Notes: generated from the sequence alone by a model not told the origin. DNA of 64,000 nucleotides from Rutidosis leptorrhynchoides (GCF_046630445.1 NC_092340.1:36974001-37038000), one strand, 5' to 3'. Positions 36,593 through 48,486 are shown, counted from the first letter of the stretch. Program-made: numbers and translations.

Positions 36593-38614
36593 ATGGAAAA
36601 TAGCCAAATGAATTCGAGTGTTTTTGGCAAGTTAATGGGTTTTGATGAGACGCCACGTGGCAAACAGACTGTTTTGGGGCAGCAAAAGGTATTATCTGAA
36701 AATTATATACAGAAATCAGATTCTATTGGGAAGAGATTGAGAAGAGATTCACAAAATAATCAGCTAAGATCAAAGAAAAGAGCAAGTATTAGAACAAATG
36801 ATTTGATTAAAGATACTAAATCGAGTGATTTCGATGAAAAAAGTATGCGGTTTGATGGTATACAGAGTATGACGTCACCTGTTGTTAACAATTTTATAAA
36901 AAATGGAAATGAATATGCATCTAGGCCTTCATTTTTGTTTGATTCTCAGACGGTTTTCGGTTGGGAAGTTAAGAAACAGTTATTGGAGATAATCAAAATG
37001 AACGACGGTTCTCCAGAACTTGTACCGGATTATGGAAGTTCGTTTGGTTATAAAAGTAACAGAGGTCGAAAATATGAATCTGCTACAAAGTTACCAATTT
37101 TGGAAGTTTTGAACTTTTTTTCTAAGTTGAACACAAGACCTGTGAAAATGACTAGAAGTAAGATGAAGCCGAGTGTTCGGAAGCTGGTGAATGGTGTGTC
37201 TATGAATGTTAAGAAGGATAATGCGGGACCCGAGGAAGGGGAATTGGTTCATGGTGGCACAGAAGATGATAACTTGTTGGATATTTCATCTGAAAAGGTA
37301 ATATTCGGTATGTTTATAGCTTGAAATTATTCGTTTGCGGTGGTATTTAGAGATTGATGGTTGTTCCTTATACTTGCAGAATTTACTGACTAGATCATAT
37401 GAAGATGGCTCAATATCTGCACATTCTACACAAACTGATGAGCATGTTGATGTTAAAGTTGAAATGTGTCAGCGTAGTCCAAGTTCTGTTTTGGAACTGC
37501 AACCCTGGGAAAACAATCTATCGGGCTTTGAATATTGTGAAAGTGCTAAAACTGATCTTGATGGTTAGTTTATGTAAATGAAATATATTCTGTATCATAA
37601 CTTGTGGTGGCAATTTGTGCAGACTGGGTTACGGGTCAAAACGAGTGGGTTGAGCTGACCTGCAAATAGTTTTGTTTTGTCTTATATTTACAGTTTTTAT
37701 GAATAATCAGTTTGTTAATATTCGATCATTAATTGATACTAATATATTATTCACTGAAGTTGTAAAACCTTTCTAATATAACAACTTAGAAATGTACCCA
37801 TTTGATGATTTATGTCTGCAGCCAAATCTTTTATTTTTACCCATTTGACAAGTTACTACTTACAAATCACAACTTTGACAAATGAACCGTGTTGTATAAA
37901 AAAAGTTCTATATTGACACCTTTGGTTATATATAAAATAAGACCTTCTATAATATAATATAGATTTATAGTCTCATGAATGCTCGTTCGTTATTTGATAG
38001 GTCTGTGGATGCAACTTCAGCTACTCAAGTCAGAATTGGAAGAAAACGACTGCGACCCAGAAATGGTTACATCAAGTGACGACGAAAGATCTTGTTCTGG
38101 TCAAAGCATAAAGTCAATTCTACCCTTCGACCCTAACGAAAGCAGAGATTATTCATACCTGGTCGATGTACTAGACGAATCAGGCTTCAAAGATGGTGAC
38201 TTGGAGATACACTTAGAAAGATGGCATTCTTCAGATATCATGGCGGGCCCCTCGGTTTTTGAAACTTTAGAAAAGAAATACGGGAAGCTCGATTTATGGC
38301 ATAGGTCTGAAAGGAGGCTCCTGTTTGATCGTATAAATGCAGGGATGATTGAAATTCTACGACCACAAGTAGACATTCGTGTTTGCTCCAAGACTTTAAG
38401 GAAAAAGATGATAAATATGCTGAGGAGAGATGCAATTGAGGAAGAACTTTTGACTTTTTTACTTGGTCAAGAAAAAGGAGTCGGTGACGGGGTATCAGAG
38501 AAGGCCGTTGGAAGAGGACTGTGGTTTGACCCGGTTGAAGAACTAGATTCTCTTGTGAGAGAGATTGAAATATTTTTATTGGATCAGCTAGCAGCAGAGT
38601 TAGTTTCTGCTTGA
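36593..38614 (+). CDS. TON1-recruiting-motif (TRM)/DUF4378 family protein, three coding exons
   Basis: Coding exons 36593-37297, 37380-37563 and 38001-38614 have GT-AG borders and phases 0 and 1 that join without a stop. They give 500 codons. The start codon directly follows a leader-intron acceptor (ttgattttgtag). The N-terminus has the family's short motif (VFGKLMGFDE, like the usual ARLMGMD). Exon 2 enters the conserved GLWMQLQLLK block, completed in exon 3. The C-terminal third is a DUF4378 domain (YLVDVLDESGF, WHRSERRLLFDRIN, WFDPVEELDSLVREIE). Proteins of this type act at the cortical cytoskeleton with TON1 and phosphatase 2A regulators, or resemble LONGIFOLIA growth proteins. At about 500 residues it is shorter than many members. 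The exact subfamily is not assigned. Confidence 0.85.
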
Positions 38615-39739
38615 TAATTGCTGTGTTTCATATAAAGGTGGCCAAATGGACGGGTTGAGTATGGGTCAATCGGCTTTGGGTCGAAACATGTGTTTTTAAG
38701 TATTGGTCAAAATGGGTCTGTCCGAGTTGGCCGGACCCATTAAAATTTTATTATCTATTTGTTGAATTTTTTTAAACAGCAGAAACAAAATTATAAAAAT
38801 TATATTGTAAAATAGTGAGCAAATTTTTTATTGTTTATAGGTGAGAGTTTGAAGCATTTGAAAACACTTTTGGTTTTTTGTCGACCTTGTCGACCCATTT
38901 TACCCGTTTCCATTTTACGTAAGTTTCATAAGTTTGCTGGTTTGAGTGGTTGAAAATATAAGGCCACCATATTGACCCGTTTAAAGGAAAAGTGGGTCAA
39001 GTTTATGGCCTCTACCGTGTTTGTATGTTCTATTTTTGTAGACAATGATTGATTGTTGATTTGTTGTATATAAAAAGAGAGATTTAATATTACAGATCCT
39101 TTATAGGTACTACTTTTGCATATGAAATCACTCCAATTCAACTAATAATCTTAAAATTACAAAAAACAGAAACCAAGTTGAGTACATAAAAAGTGTCACT
39201 TATGTTTTCAACACCATCAGTAGTAGTGTTTCATTTACCTGAGTCACACTTTCAATTGTTGCATACCCTTTTGCATCTTCATACTTTCCGGTCCCACCGT
39301 TACATCGGTATGAGAGACTTCTGAAGCAGTCATGTGAACCCAAATGGTGAGGATGACAGGATGTGTTTGTTGGTAGTCGTTTGTTCAATATGTATTGTAA
39401 AGCTGAGTTGGCTTAGGATCCACGTAAAGTGTTTGATGAAATGCGAGAAATTCGATCTCGTGGGCGACGATGATTTTTGGTTACTCTGAGTATGTTGACT
39501 CTTGTTTGCATATTCTACATTACTTGTGTTCATTGGAGTAATTATTTAATATTGCTCTTAGTATATAGTATCAGTATTTGAAATTCATTCTCAATAAAAT
39601 CATATAATCCTAACATACTCGTAGTATAATCATAATAAACTGTATATGAAAACACAATATATGTTATAGATAACTGTTTGCTGATACAATTATAATGAGG
39701 TGACTTAAGCTCTGATCATCACGAATTAGACCCCGATCT
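38615..39739. other. Intergenic region between convergent TRM-like and subtilase genes
   Basis: Holds the 3' ends of both genes. Around 38640-39010 there are repeated gggtcaa/gaccc-type words, a common noncoding repeat flavour in asterid spacers and introns. No gene or RNA is recognised. Confidence 0.6.
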
Positions 39740-41986
39740 TCATTCGAACTTGAAGAAAAACGGGGTTCGTACGAGATACTTACCGCATTCCCATGTCATA
39801 TGTCCTTGGCCAAATTGGCCCTTCTCTTCATCATTCACATCTCGAATAAATGTTACATTATACGTTATCTTTTCGTACATTTCTTTAACTTCCAGCTCTT
39901 TAGTACCCGTCTCGATTTCTATACTTACACCGTGCGGTAAAGATTTATCCCTGATAGTGTAAATCGAATCCGGCTTACCAACATTGGTGACCGTCCTCGA
40001 GTAGGTTTTCCGCTCACCTTTTTTCAATGATACCGTGAACGAAGGTATATTAAGCTCTCCTTCTTGTATCGTTTTTGAACAACTAACCGGTTTTCTCACA
40101 ATGGCTTCAACTTGTTTCGGGGTATACCCTAATCCACAAAGGTACGGAATGTAGTCATCGGGTTGGATGTCGAAAATTAGCCCCGGATCAGTAGCTTTCG
40201 GCGGGTTCACGTGACCTGAGCCAATGGCTAACACGTCTGCAGGGTGGTCTCTTTCGTCTACAATAGCTACTCCGTTTCGGTCTACTTGACTAGCCGTTGT
40301 CATGATCGCAGACTTTATAGCCGCCGGTGACCAATCGGGGTGGTCACTTTTGAGTAACGCTGAAACCCCCGCCAAATGAGGACACGACATCGATGTCCCA
40401 CGTATCACCTCAAACATGCCTTTACCACCACTCGGCCCACTCGTATCGTTCGAATCAGCCCATGCTGCAATTATGTTAACACCGGGGCCCGTTACGTCCG
40501 GTTTTAGGATCCCGGGTGTAATTATGCTTGGCCCTCTTGAAGAGAACGATGCCATTTGTGGGTTCGTTTTTAAACCATCTACAGTTCCGAAGAACAGTAG
40601 AGTTGCGAATGGTGACGATGTCGAATTTAAGTACTTTTTAATCTCGACGCCTTCTTTGTACCCAACGTTCGAAGCCGGAATAACGTGTTTATACGCTGCT
40701 GTACTCTGACCTTGTATTTCGTCGTTCGCAATTATCACACCCGCTCCACCCGCTTCTTTCACAATTTGACCCTTTTTGATGTCCGAAATCTGACCCCAAT
40801 CACAAAACACAATCTTGTCATTAACATCGATGTTTTTGAACGATCCCGGAACGCAATATTTCACTTTTTCGTCATCACTATGTTGTCCCGGATAGACCAA
40901 CGGTCTAGGCTTCTGTTCAAAATCTTTCGGTTGGTACAACGATTCACCATTTACCAACACTTTGTTTCCAAGCCAAACCGACGTCCTTATTCTACGATCT
41001 TGTGTGCTAGCCCCCACGGTAAGGAGCCACGGGGCGTCGTTTGTTACCGACGATGGTATAGGACCTGAATTACCCGCTGAACAACTTATAAACACGCCTT
41101 TTTGAACGGCACTAAACCCAGCGATCGCGATGGGGTCTTTATAAAACGGAAAGGCAATAAACGAACCAAGCGAAACCGAAATCACATCAACACCGTCTTC
41201 AATGGCCGCATCCAAACCCGCAAGAATAGCACTACCCGCACAACCGAGCGGCATGCATACTTTATACATGGCTAAGTGTGCCAATGGTGCCATCCCACTT
41301 GCAGTACCGTTGGCCTGTTCGTAAACATTCGCATTGTCTACTGAACTCCCGGCCGCAGTACTCGAAGTGTGGGTCCCATGGCCTTCCACGTCTTTTGGAC
41401 TACTTCCATTAACAAAGCTTCTCATTCCTATGAGTTTGTTGTTACACCCTTCAATTTCACATTTGCCTTTCCATTTTTGGGGAGGTGGCGGCATGCCGTC
41501 GTCATTAAACGACGGGTGTCCGGGTGTGATGCCAGTGTCAATAAGGCCGATTATGACGCCCTTACCTTTGTTGGAATGTGTCCATAAACCGTTTGGACTC
41601 GTGCGAAGACCCAAAAACTCGGGTGAGCGAGTTGTGTGCAAGTGATATATACTTTCCGGCCATACATTCAACACGCCACTTAAATTCGCCATAGCCGTCG
41701 CTTGAGCTTGCGACATTTTTGCAGCGAAACCGGTAACTGCGTGACGGTACGAAAAAACCATCGTCGGTTTATCGCTTGACGGAAACTTCAACGCGATTTT
41801 TAACAAGAACGAATCGTACCATTCGTTTAGCTTGGCATCAGAAACCAAGTATTGTTGGCCTTGAGGATGAGAATCTAAGTGAACAATGTAGGTTTTGAGT
41901 TCATCATTGGCGCCATTGGTTGTTAAAACATTGAAACTTGCATAAGTGATCATCATAAGCATAAAAAAACTAATAGTTTTCATCAT
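39740..41986 (-). CDS. Subtilisin-like serine protease (plant SBT family), secreted
   Basis: Intronless 748-codon gene; many plant subtilases lack introns. Residues 1-26 form a hydrophobic signal peptide. An I9 propeptide follows (YIVHLDSH at 33-40, ending near HTTRSPEFLGL at 117-127). The peptidase S8 domain has all catalytic residues: Asp150 (GLIDTG), His203 (GHGTHTSS), Asn306 (SAGNSGP) and Ser532 (GTSMSCPH). A protease-associated domain is inserted at about 360-470, and a fibronectin-III-like domain forms the C-terminus from about 640. The enzyme would be processed in the secretory pathway and act in the cell wall, cleaving peptides or wall proteins. It looks complete. Its substrate and exact SBT subgroup cannot be told from the sequence. 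Confidence 0.95.
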   Translation of the reverse strand: MMKTISFFMLMMITYASFNVLTTNGANDELKTYIVHLDSHPQGQQYLVSDAKLNEWYDSFLLKIALKFPSSDKPTMVFSYRHAVTGFAAKMSQAQATAMANLSGVLNVWPESIYHLHTTRSPEFLGLRTSPNGLWTHSNKGKGVIIGLIDTGITPGHPSFNDDGMPPPPQKWKGKCEIEGCNNKLIGMRSFVNGSSPKDVEGHGTHTSSTAAGSSVDNANVYEQANGTASGMAPLAHLAMYKVCMPLGCAGSAILAGLDAAIEDGVDVISVSLGSFIAFPFYKDPIAIAGFSAVQKGVFISCSAGNSGPIPSSVTNDAPWLLTVGASTQDRRIRTSVWLGNKVLVNGESLYQPKDFEQKPRPLVYPGQHSDDEKVKYCVPGSFKNIDVNDKIVFCDWGQISDIKKGQIVKEAGGAGVIIANDEIQGQSTAAYKHVIPASNVGYKEGVEIKKYLNSTSSPFATLLFFGTVDGLKTNPQMASFSSRGPSIITPGILKPDVTGPGVNIIAAWADSNDTSGPSGGKGMFEVIRGTSMSCPHLAGVSALLKSDHPDWSPAAIKSAIMTTASQVDRNGVAIVDERDHPADVLAIGSGHVNPPKATDPGLIFDIQPDDYIPYLCGLGYTPKQVEAIVRKPVSCSKTIQEGELNIPSFTVSLKKGERKTYSRTVTNVGKPDSIYTIRDKSLPHGVSIEIETGTKELEVKEMYEKITYNVTFIRDVNDEEKGQFGQGHMTWECGKYLVRTPFFFKFE

Positions 41987-42066
41987 TTTTTGATTAATTT
42001 TTTGTGTGTGTATCTTTAGTACTTAAGGATGAGTTTGTTTTGTGAGGATATATTTCAAGATTATGC

Positions 42067-42075
42067 ATATTTATA
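42067..42075 (-). promoter_or_regulatory. TATA box of the subtilase gene
   Basis: The minus strand reads TATAAATAT about 80 bp upstream of the start codon at 41986. This is a suitable distance for a plant core promoter with a short leader. Confidence 0.65.
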
Positions 42076-42970
42076 GAGGAGCCAGAGCATGCATAATTAG
42101 GCCCCACACTCGAATATTACATTTTTACTAGCTAGAATAACAACTTAACATAAGTGATAAACGTATGGAATGAAGTTTATAGCTTAATTTACTCAACTAC
42201 CAATAAATAGAATATAATTGTCTTCGTTGGTATGTTTATTACAGTAATTCCTTTCTACAAGTTTTCCCACATTTAACCTTAACATGGTTTTGCAAGTTTC
42301 ACAATATCTTAATAAAGCAGAGATTATTGTCTGTATATTATTTTAAATCCTTGCTTCAAGGCTTAAAATCAGATTAATTAATCACTATAACCGTAAATCT
42401 TCTCTAACACATTTCGATCTTATTCTTTTTAGGATTTTCGATTGCTAGCAAGTGAGTTGTCATATACTCTCCATTTTGCTTATGGACAGAAAATGGTAAC
42501 AATGTGCAATTACGTGCCCGATAAACACACACGAAAAGGGACAGTTTCGAGTATATTATATGCAGAATGTTAGCTGGACTGGCCAATACGACACGCGTGA
42601 TGCTTATTGTTCATTGCCATTACTGAAGGTTTTCAAAAACTACAAGATAATTAATTAAGCACAAGACGAAATGGCCAAAAACATGCTATAGTTTGTTAAG
42701 TAATAGATGGAATGTGCTTGATTTAATTAAGAAAAGATTACTTTATATGCACAGCTACTTTTAACTTTTCTTCATTCTTAGATTCAAGTTAACAGAGGAG
42801 TTTACTGAAGTGTTTTGTATTGGGCCGAAAATGGTGTGCCAAAATGGGTTTGGCCAGAATAAGAGGCTTTTTAAGGGGCCCAATATGTATAATTAATTTA
42901 ATTCGTTATTTTCTACTCCGTCCTAGATTTTATGAAATTATTATAATTTTTAAAATTAAAAATATTACTT
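42076..42970. other. Upstream region of the subtilase gene, nothing recognised
   Basis: AT-rich sequence that presumably includes the subtilase promoter. The short frames here have no family resemblance. Confidence 0.5.
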
Positions 42971-43140
42971 TTTTTTTTGAAAGGCAAACAAACATTTTAT
43001 TAATAAAAGGAGGTAGCGCTCATAGATAGCAAAACTACCAAAGTTCTCAACAAACATACATCACAACGGGTGCCAAGATGGCTATGACCATGTTTCCTTG
43101 AAAACACTACTTATATCACTAGTTACGCTATGTACAATCC
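42971..43140 (-). mobile_element. Probable 3' end fragment of a LINE
   Basis: On the minus strand this ends ttaataaaatgtttgtttgc, then ctttcaaaaaaaaaa. This AATAAA-like plus TTTGCCTTTC-poly(A) ending is frequently seen at plant L1-type LINE 3' ends. Only the non-coding tail is present; the 5' limit is uncertain and no target duplication was found. Confidence 0.4.
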
Positions 43141-44678
43141 TTTTTTTTTTCTTTCTGTATTTAAACTTAAATCAATTTTGTTTGGCAATATGATAATTTA
43201 TTAGCTAGATATAGCTCATAAGGGTAGGGGGGGTAAACTAACCGTATCTAAATTAAAATTTATATTTATAAATAGAAACTACTAAGAATTAAAAAAAAAA
43301 GAGGTTTCAAGTTGATGTGAAGTGGAAATAATTTCCAATTAAGCTTAGTTGCCTTAGTTTCTAAATACTTAAAGTTTAAAACTCTATTATCCATATCTAC
43401 TAAATATCACTAAAAATTTGACCGTATTACATAGTGATGGTTGTCGTATTTACTAGAGAAAATTAGTGTAAATGAGACTTACTTAGAAGGTAAAATTTGT
43501 AAGTATTTAGTTTAAACTAAGAACCATGAAAATACAAATAAGGTTCAATACATACAAACTTATGTTGTGTTGGTCTCTAATGTGTAAAATCTGAATTAGT
43601 TGCCATTAGTTACGAAACTAGTTTTCGAACCCATATCTACTAAATATCACTAAAAATTTGACCGTATTACATAGTGATAGTTGTCGTATTTGCTAGGGAA
43701 AATTAGTGTAAATGAGACTTACTTAAAAGGTAAAATTTGTAAGTATTTAGTTTAAACTAAGAACCATGAAAATACAAATAAGGTTCAATACATACAAACT
43801 TATGTTGTGTTGGTCTCTAATGTGTAAAATCTGAATTAGTTGCCATTAGTTACGAAACTAGTTTTCGAACCCTTGCTTCGCGCCGGGGGTTCGGTTTTCA
43901 ATGTATTTTATTGCGTTTAGTTTGTAAAATTATTTCGTGGCTAACGATGATGTATTTGAAGCGCAACTCGAGTCGAACTAAAAGGTATAACCCGTCAAAG
44001 ATTTAAATGTTATTTTAAATTAACAATATATGTGCATCTCCGCGTTTCGCTATGGAATTATTGACTTTTTAAAATTTAACGCAATTAAGTCGTTATCTTA
44101 TATTAACACTTTGTATGATTTAAGAGTAAAAGATTTACTGAGATATATCCAAAAAATCACTAAATAATAATAAGACCAATATGTCTTTGTTGTTAATAGA
44201 TGAAAATAGTTACGGAGCCTGCGAGTGAAAAATCGACATGTATGAAGAGTTCCACAAATATTTAGCGTTTTTTAAAAAACGTCCGTTTTGGGTATAATTA
44301 GTGACATTGTGTTCGTAAAGTTATTTCGAGCTTAACGATGGTGTCGGAAAAATTTAACTCGTTGAATATTTAGGTGGAGTTTATTTAAGATTTTTTATAA
44401 AAATGTTGATTTGACACTTTACCCTCATGTTTTGGGGGTCGATTTTGATTTCTGAACAAAGTTTGGGTTTTTTTATTTGGTGAAATGGAATTTAGTTAGA
44501 ATTTAAAAAAAAGACAAAAACGCCCTCGGTACTATTCATAACTTTTTGCTAATAGATAATATAGTAATAGTAATAATAGTAATAGTAATAATAAGTTTCA
44601 ATAGTTATATTGTGTTGATCTTTATGGGCCGGTTGATTAGTATAGAACTATAGACTTATAACTACAATAGTCGATAAA
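43141..44678. other. Intergenic region holding a 240-bp tandem duplication
   Basis: AT-rich. After the duplicated units there is a GC-richer gcttcgcgccgggggttcg patch followed by repetitive-looking sequence (tctccgcgtttcgctatgg) that may be a degraded transposable element. A short imperfect trinucleotide run (aatagtaatagtaataat) lies near 44560-44595. No gene seen. Confidence 0.5.
43391..43870. repeat. Tandem duplication, two 240-bp units
   Basis: Unit 1 (43391-43630) and unit 2 (43631-43870) both start ccatatctactaaatatcac and end gttttcgaac. They differ at only about four positions by eye, so the duplication is recent. Neither unit is coding. Confidence 0.95.
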
Positions 44679-44884
44679 CCATGATGGTGGTGGTGGCATG
44701 ATAAGACCCTAGCCTTCCAATGTGGAGGTCAAGGGTTCGATTCCTGCCATTCACAAAGTTATTCTCCCTCATGGCTACGGAGGTTCGCCTGCAATGACTC
44801 CGGCTGCTCGCAAAGCGGGTAGTCGCCCTGAGATTAGTCAGTTCAAAAAAATGGTTGGATACTCAGGTTAATAATAAAAAAAAA
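44679..44884 (+). mobile_element. tRNA-Gly-related SINE, 206 bp, with 18-bp target duplication
   Basis: The head resembles a tRNA with box A in tggcatgataagaccc, an anticodon-arm-like gccttccaatgtgg as in tRNA-Gly(TCC), and box B GGGTTCGATTCC. A non-tRNA body and an A-rich tail follow. The exact repeat actacaatagtcgataaa borders it (44661-44678 and 44885-44902), proving retroposition into that site. The perfect duplication suggests a fairly young insertion. Confidence 0.92.
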
Positions 44885-44902
44885 ACTACAATAGTCGATA
44901 AA

Positions 44903-45653
44903 TGTTGGGCCAAGTTGACTGGGCCCTAGAACTCCGAGCAAACTATTAATCATTAATTTGGTGCTATTGAACAAAAACGCCTATTTCGGTAAGTTACTAT
45001 AAAGATTCGCTCTAAAAAAACAAAATTTTCAAAATACCGTCGCAAGTCATATATGGCACCTTTCTACTCAGGTGTTCTCGGTCATTACTTTAGTCGCGAA
45101 ATGGCATTTCCTGGTCATGTCCAATACTACACGAGTAGCAACGTCGCATGGTCGGCCTGTGACTTGCGACCGACCATGTTTGATCGTTAGTAGTGAGGCG
45201 CAAAGTTCACAGGGTCAAAGTCCCAAGGCTCGTAAGGTTACCTTGCGACTTGCGTGTAACTTATCCGAAAAAGATTTCTAGATAATATTTTCTGACACTT
45301 TTTGGAATTTCTAGAGAGTTAGAAAAATGAGCGTCTTGGTCAGTAGTCGTTAATATTTCTGAATTAGGTGAAGCTTTCCATCTCATTTCAAGATTGATGT
45401 GTTGTTTCTTGGTTCTTTATCTTATTCATATCATATTAGGCATTCTATCAATATCACAAATCATTGAGTGACTTATTAACATTACCTAATCTCTACTCAA
45501 TCATAATGAGGTATATAGAACCCATTAGCTTGCATACTTTATCCAGTTCCAAAAAAAACAGAGGAATTATGATTTTTAATGAAATGGAACACAAAAACAC
45601 AAAGCACTTGATACGCATTTTTACACAACTTGAAACCCTAGTTAATGTTTATT
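44903..45653. other. Intergenic region downstream of the hydrolase gene
   Basis: Contains a locally GC-richer stretch at 45030-45280 with several gtcgca/tgcgac words on both strands, able to fold but not matching a known RNA. The remainder should include the hydrolase 3' untranslated region. No gene recognised. Confidence 0.5.
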
Positions 45654-47677
45654 TTACTTTTTACGAAGCTCGTCGTTCACGTTCTTTTTTTCACTCTCCA
45701 ATCTCGAGTTTCCTTGTGCAATTCGATCGTTGATCCAACTAACAATATCAGCAAACACAATATCAGTGTTCTTAGTAAACTCTCCATAAGTGAGTGCATG
45801 CCACATTTTCGGATACAGCTTCAAAGTCTTGTCAGTACTTGAAGCAATCTCGTACAAGAGTTTACTCGTAAATGGATCCGTTACTTTGTCATCCTCTCCA
45901 TGCACAACTAAAAACGGCATCGTCACCTCTTTCAGCTTCTTTTCAAGGTCTACGGTGACATTAAACAATTCCAAAGCAGTTTGCAGGCGCAAACGACCTT
46001 TATAGCATAACGGGTTGTTACGAATCTGTCACAAGGAGGAAATTTGGATGCTTTATATAATAATTTATTTAAACCAAATATGATGACATAAGAAAAATTG
46101 CTAAGATGTTTATATTGTTTACTTCCTCTCTAATTTTAGGATCTCTAAAGGCAAGATCAATGATATCTTGACCAGGGACAATTCTCCATGTTGGTATGAA
46201 TCTTGTAAGTTGTAATAAAACATTGAACACAAGTTGTGGCGGCTTCATATCATCTGCAATCTATGGATTGTAGCATAATTTGTTAGAAAATCCTAATAAT
46301 TAACAGAAAAGTACGGTAATACAATGATCATCATATTCAATTATTATAGGTATAGTTATCTAAAAATCTAATATGCTAATTAGAAATTTATATAGTTAAA
46401 ATTCTAAGTAGCAAGTAGACTACTAAATCGTTCGTAGATAGCCTAGTTGATAACAGGATAGAGGTCTCAGGTTCAGCTACTAACAACATATCTTAGGTGG
46501 CCAGGGAAAAATGTCTGAAATGATAACGTAACTCGATTAAACAGCGTACATCTAAGTAATAAATACTCTCATTATGATATTTTGAACAAAAAAACCTCAT
46601 CTAAAAGATGGACTACTAGAAGTTAGATATGGAGGCAAGAGGGTGCACACAAACCTTGCACATGGGTGCAACCAAGACTCCACCATCCCAAAACTCCGGT
46701 TTCTTTCTATGTAACCGGAGAACCATTGCTCCTCCCATGGACTCACCGAGCAATATCCTCAATTTATTTTTATTTTCTTTCCTCTCTGAAAAGAAAAACG
46801 AAAAAGAAAATATATAAAAGTTATAAAACATGATTTCCTACTCAAGTTTAGCATGTCTATCATCTTATCGTATCCAATTATTTTAACTTGGAGATAATTA
46901 GGAAAAACTAGGATGATATCATTGCTCTTTTTGAAAATTTCCGAACAGTTGTTCAAAGTTTGAATTGAATTGGTCAGAACATAAATAGTAAATCTATTTT
47001 AGTTGAAGTTCTTCACTAAAAATAGAAAGGATAAGGTCAAGAGCAAACAAAGTTTTATAAATAAAAAATAATATACAAAGCTTACCACAAATGCTTGTAA
47101 AATGTTGAAAACAATCATCAACAAGATCATCAAAAGAAGCAATGAAACCTTGAATTCCATCTGATTTTCCATGACCTTGATTATCTATCCCATAAACTCC
47201 AAATCCTGCCTTTACCAGCCTCATTGCAGCTCCTGTTTATTTCAAATCAAATTTATTTATTCTATTATACTAAAACTTTTTTATGTTATTATCAACAAAT
47301 AATTATAGAAAATGATTGCTATTTAGTTACATAATCACCTTTCATTGATACACTACACTCCATGGCATAACCATGATTAAGAAAAACTAAAGCTTTCGGT
47401 TCGACATCAACTGGCATCCATCGACACGTAAAAAGCTTAATTCCCTTTGAATTTGTAATGAAATCCTGAAAATGTTAACACAGTTCATGCATGTTTATTT
47501 GCTTTTTAAAGTGATGAAACAGTTGGTAAATGCTTAATTGTACCTCTTCATATATGACATTCGAAGATTCTGTCGCCTGAAGATTGTGAGATACAATAAA
47601 ACATAATTTTGATCAATAAATAGCACATGTGAAAATTTGTAGAAAAAAATGATAGAAGAACATAATAAGCATACCAT
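45654..47677 (-). CDS. Alpha/beta hydrolase, monoacylglycerol lipase / caffeoylshikimate esterase-like, seven exons
   Basis: Exons in sense order: 47677-47675 (only the ATG), 47576-47544, 47465-47339, 47232-47086, 46785-46655, 46260-46123 and 46025-45654. Every border is GT-AG and phases join to 316 codons without a stop. The fold's key sites are present: oxyanion-side HGYAMECS, the GHGKSDG block, nucleophile GESMGG, acid Asp in HGEDDKVTDP and His in MWHALTYGE. Plant relatives hydrolyse monoacylglycerols, lysophospholipids or caffeoyl-shikimate (lignin pathway). Sequence alone does not decide between them. The protein is soluble with no signal peptide. Length fits the family. The intron between exons 5 and 6 carries a SINE. 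The split-ATG first exon is inferred from splice signals and the family-like MAT...YEE start. Confidence 0.88.
46426..46610 (+). mobile_element. tRNA-derived SINE in an intron of the hydrolase gene
   Basis: Box A TAGCCTAGTTGATAA, box B GGTTCAGCTAC, and a body containing cttaggtggccagggaaaaa. The short repeat gactacta borders it (46418-46425 and 46611-46618). It lies antisense to the gene in the intron between exons 5 and 6, away from the splice sites. Confidence 0.7.
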
Positions 47678-47988
47678 GAAAACAGAGTATATTTATGAAA
47701 ATACAAGTTTATTAATTATGATGGATCCTGAAATATTGGAAGAGATGAATATATGAGAGTGGTGTATATGTTTGTTAAGAGAGGTATTTTAGAATCTGGG
47801 ATTATGAAGTGCTTAGACTATGGAAGTTCATCCCTACATAGATGGAGGAAGAATAGACTTACATTTTATTTTATTAATTATTTATTCTTTATATTTATAT
47901 TTTTATATTTTTTTTTAAATTATAAATGATAGTAAATGATATATTAGTTTATTATTTTCGCCAATAAGAATATCTTGTTATTGGCTTC
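47678..47988. other. Upstream region of the hydrolase gene
   Basis: Leader and promoter of the minus-strand hydrolase gene are expected here. A long AT-rich run (47880-47950) separates it from LTR element E. No specific element is supported. Confidence 0.5.
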
Positions 47989-48486
47989 TGTTAGGAATTC
48001 AGTTGTGGACCCTAACAAGAACATGTGATTTACAACAATCACATAATCCACATACAACAAACGAATAAGCGATACGATAAATAAAAACATAAACGACACG
48101 CATATTTAACGTGGTTATATCCCAACTCCAATACACAATGAGAATGGTTTAGTCCACGGGTGCAAACCAGAGATTTTTCACTATTAATTTTGTGCACACA
48201 TGTTACGGTTACAATAGAGTGTTTATATAGGCAAATCTAAACAAGGAAACAACTTAAAGAGCAAGAAAACACGTTTTTCCTCGTCAGGCTCCCGGATAGG
48301 CTTAAGCCGCGCGGCGGCTGGAGGAGCCGTGCTGCGGCTTAAAGCATGATTTCGAAACTGACAGCATTGCAACCTTCAAACCTCAATCCAAGTGTTGAGC
48401 CATGGCGCGCCTTAATGAGCCACGGTGCGCCTTAACACTAAAACACACTTTTTCTTGTTGTTTTGATATCCTTCACACATACAACA
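47989..48486 (-). repeat. 3' LTR of element E (498 bp)
   Basis: Starts tgttaggaattcag and ends cacatacaaca, with TGTTR/YAACA ends. Its opening 58 bp recur at 50514-50571. Confidence 0.85.

Noticed and set aside
40416-41645. Several plus-strand frames of 70-127 codons opposite the subtilase
   Set aside because: Antisense shadows of a strongly coding GC-richer gene; no similarity or start context of their own.
45030-45280. Possible structured RNA in the gtcgca/tgcgac-rich patch
   Set aside because: Only short complementary words, no recognisable RNA family or conserved promoter.
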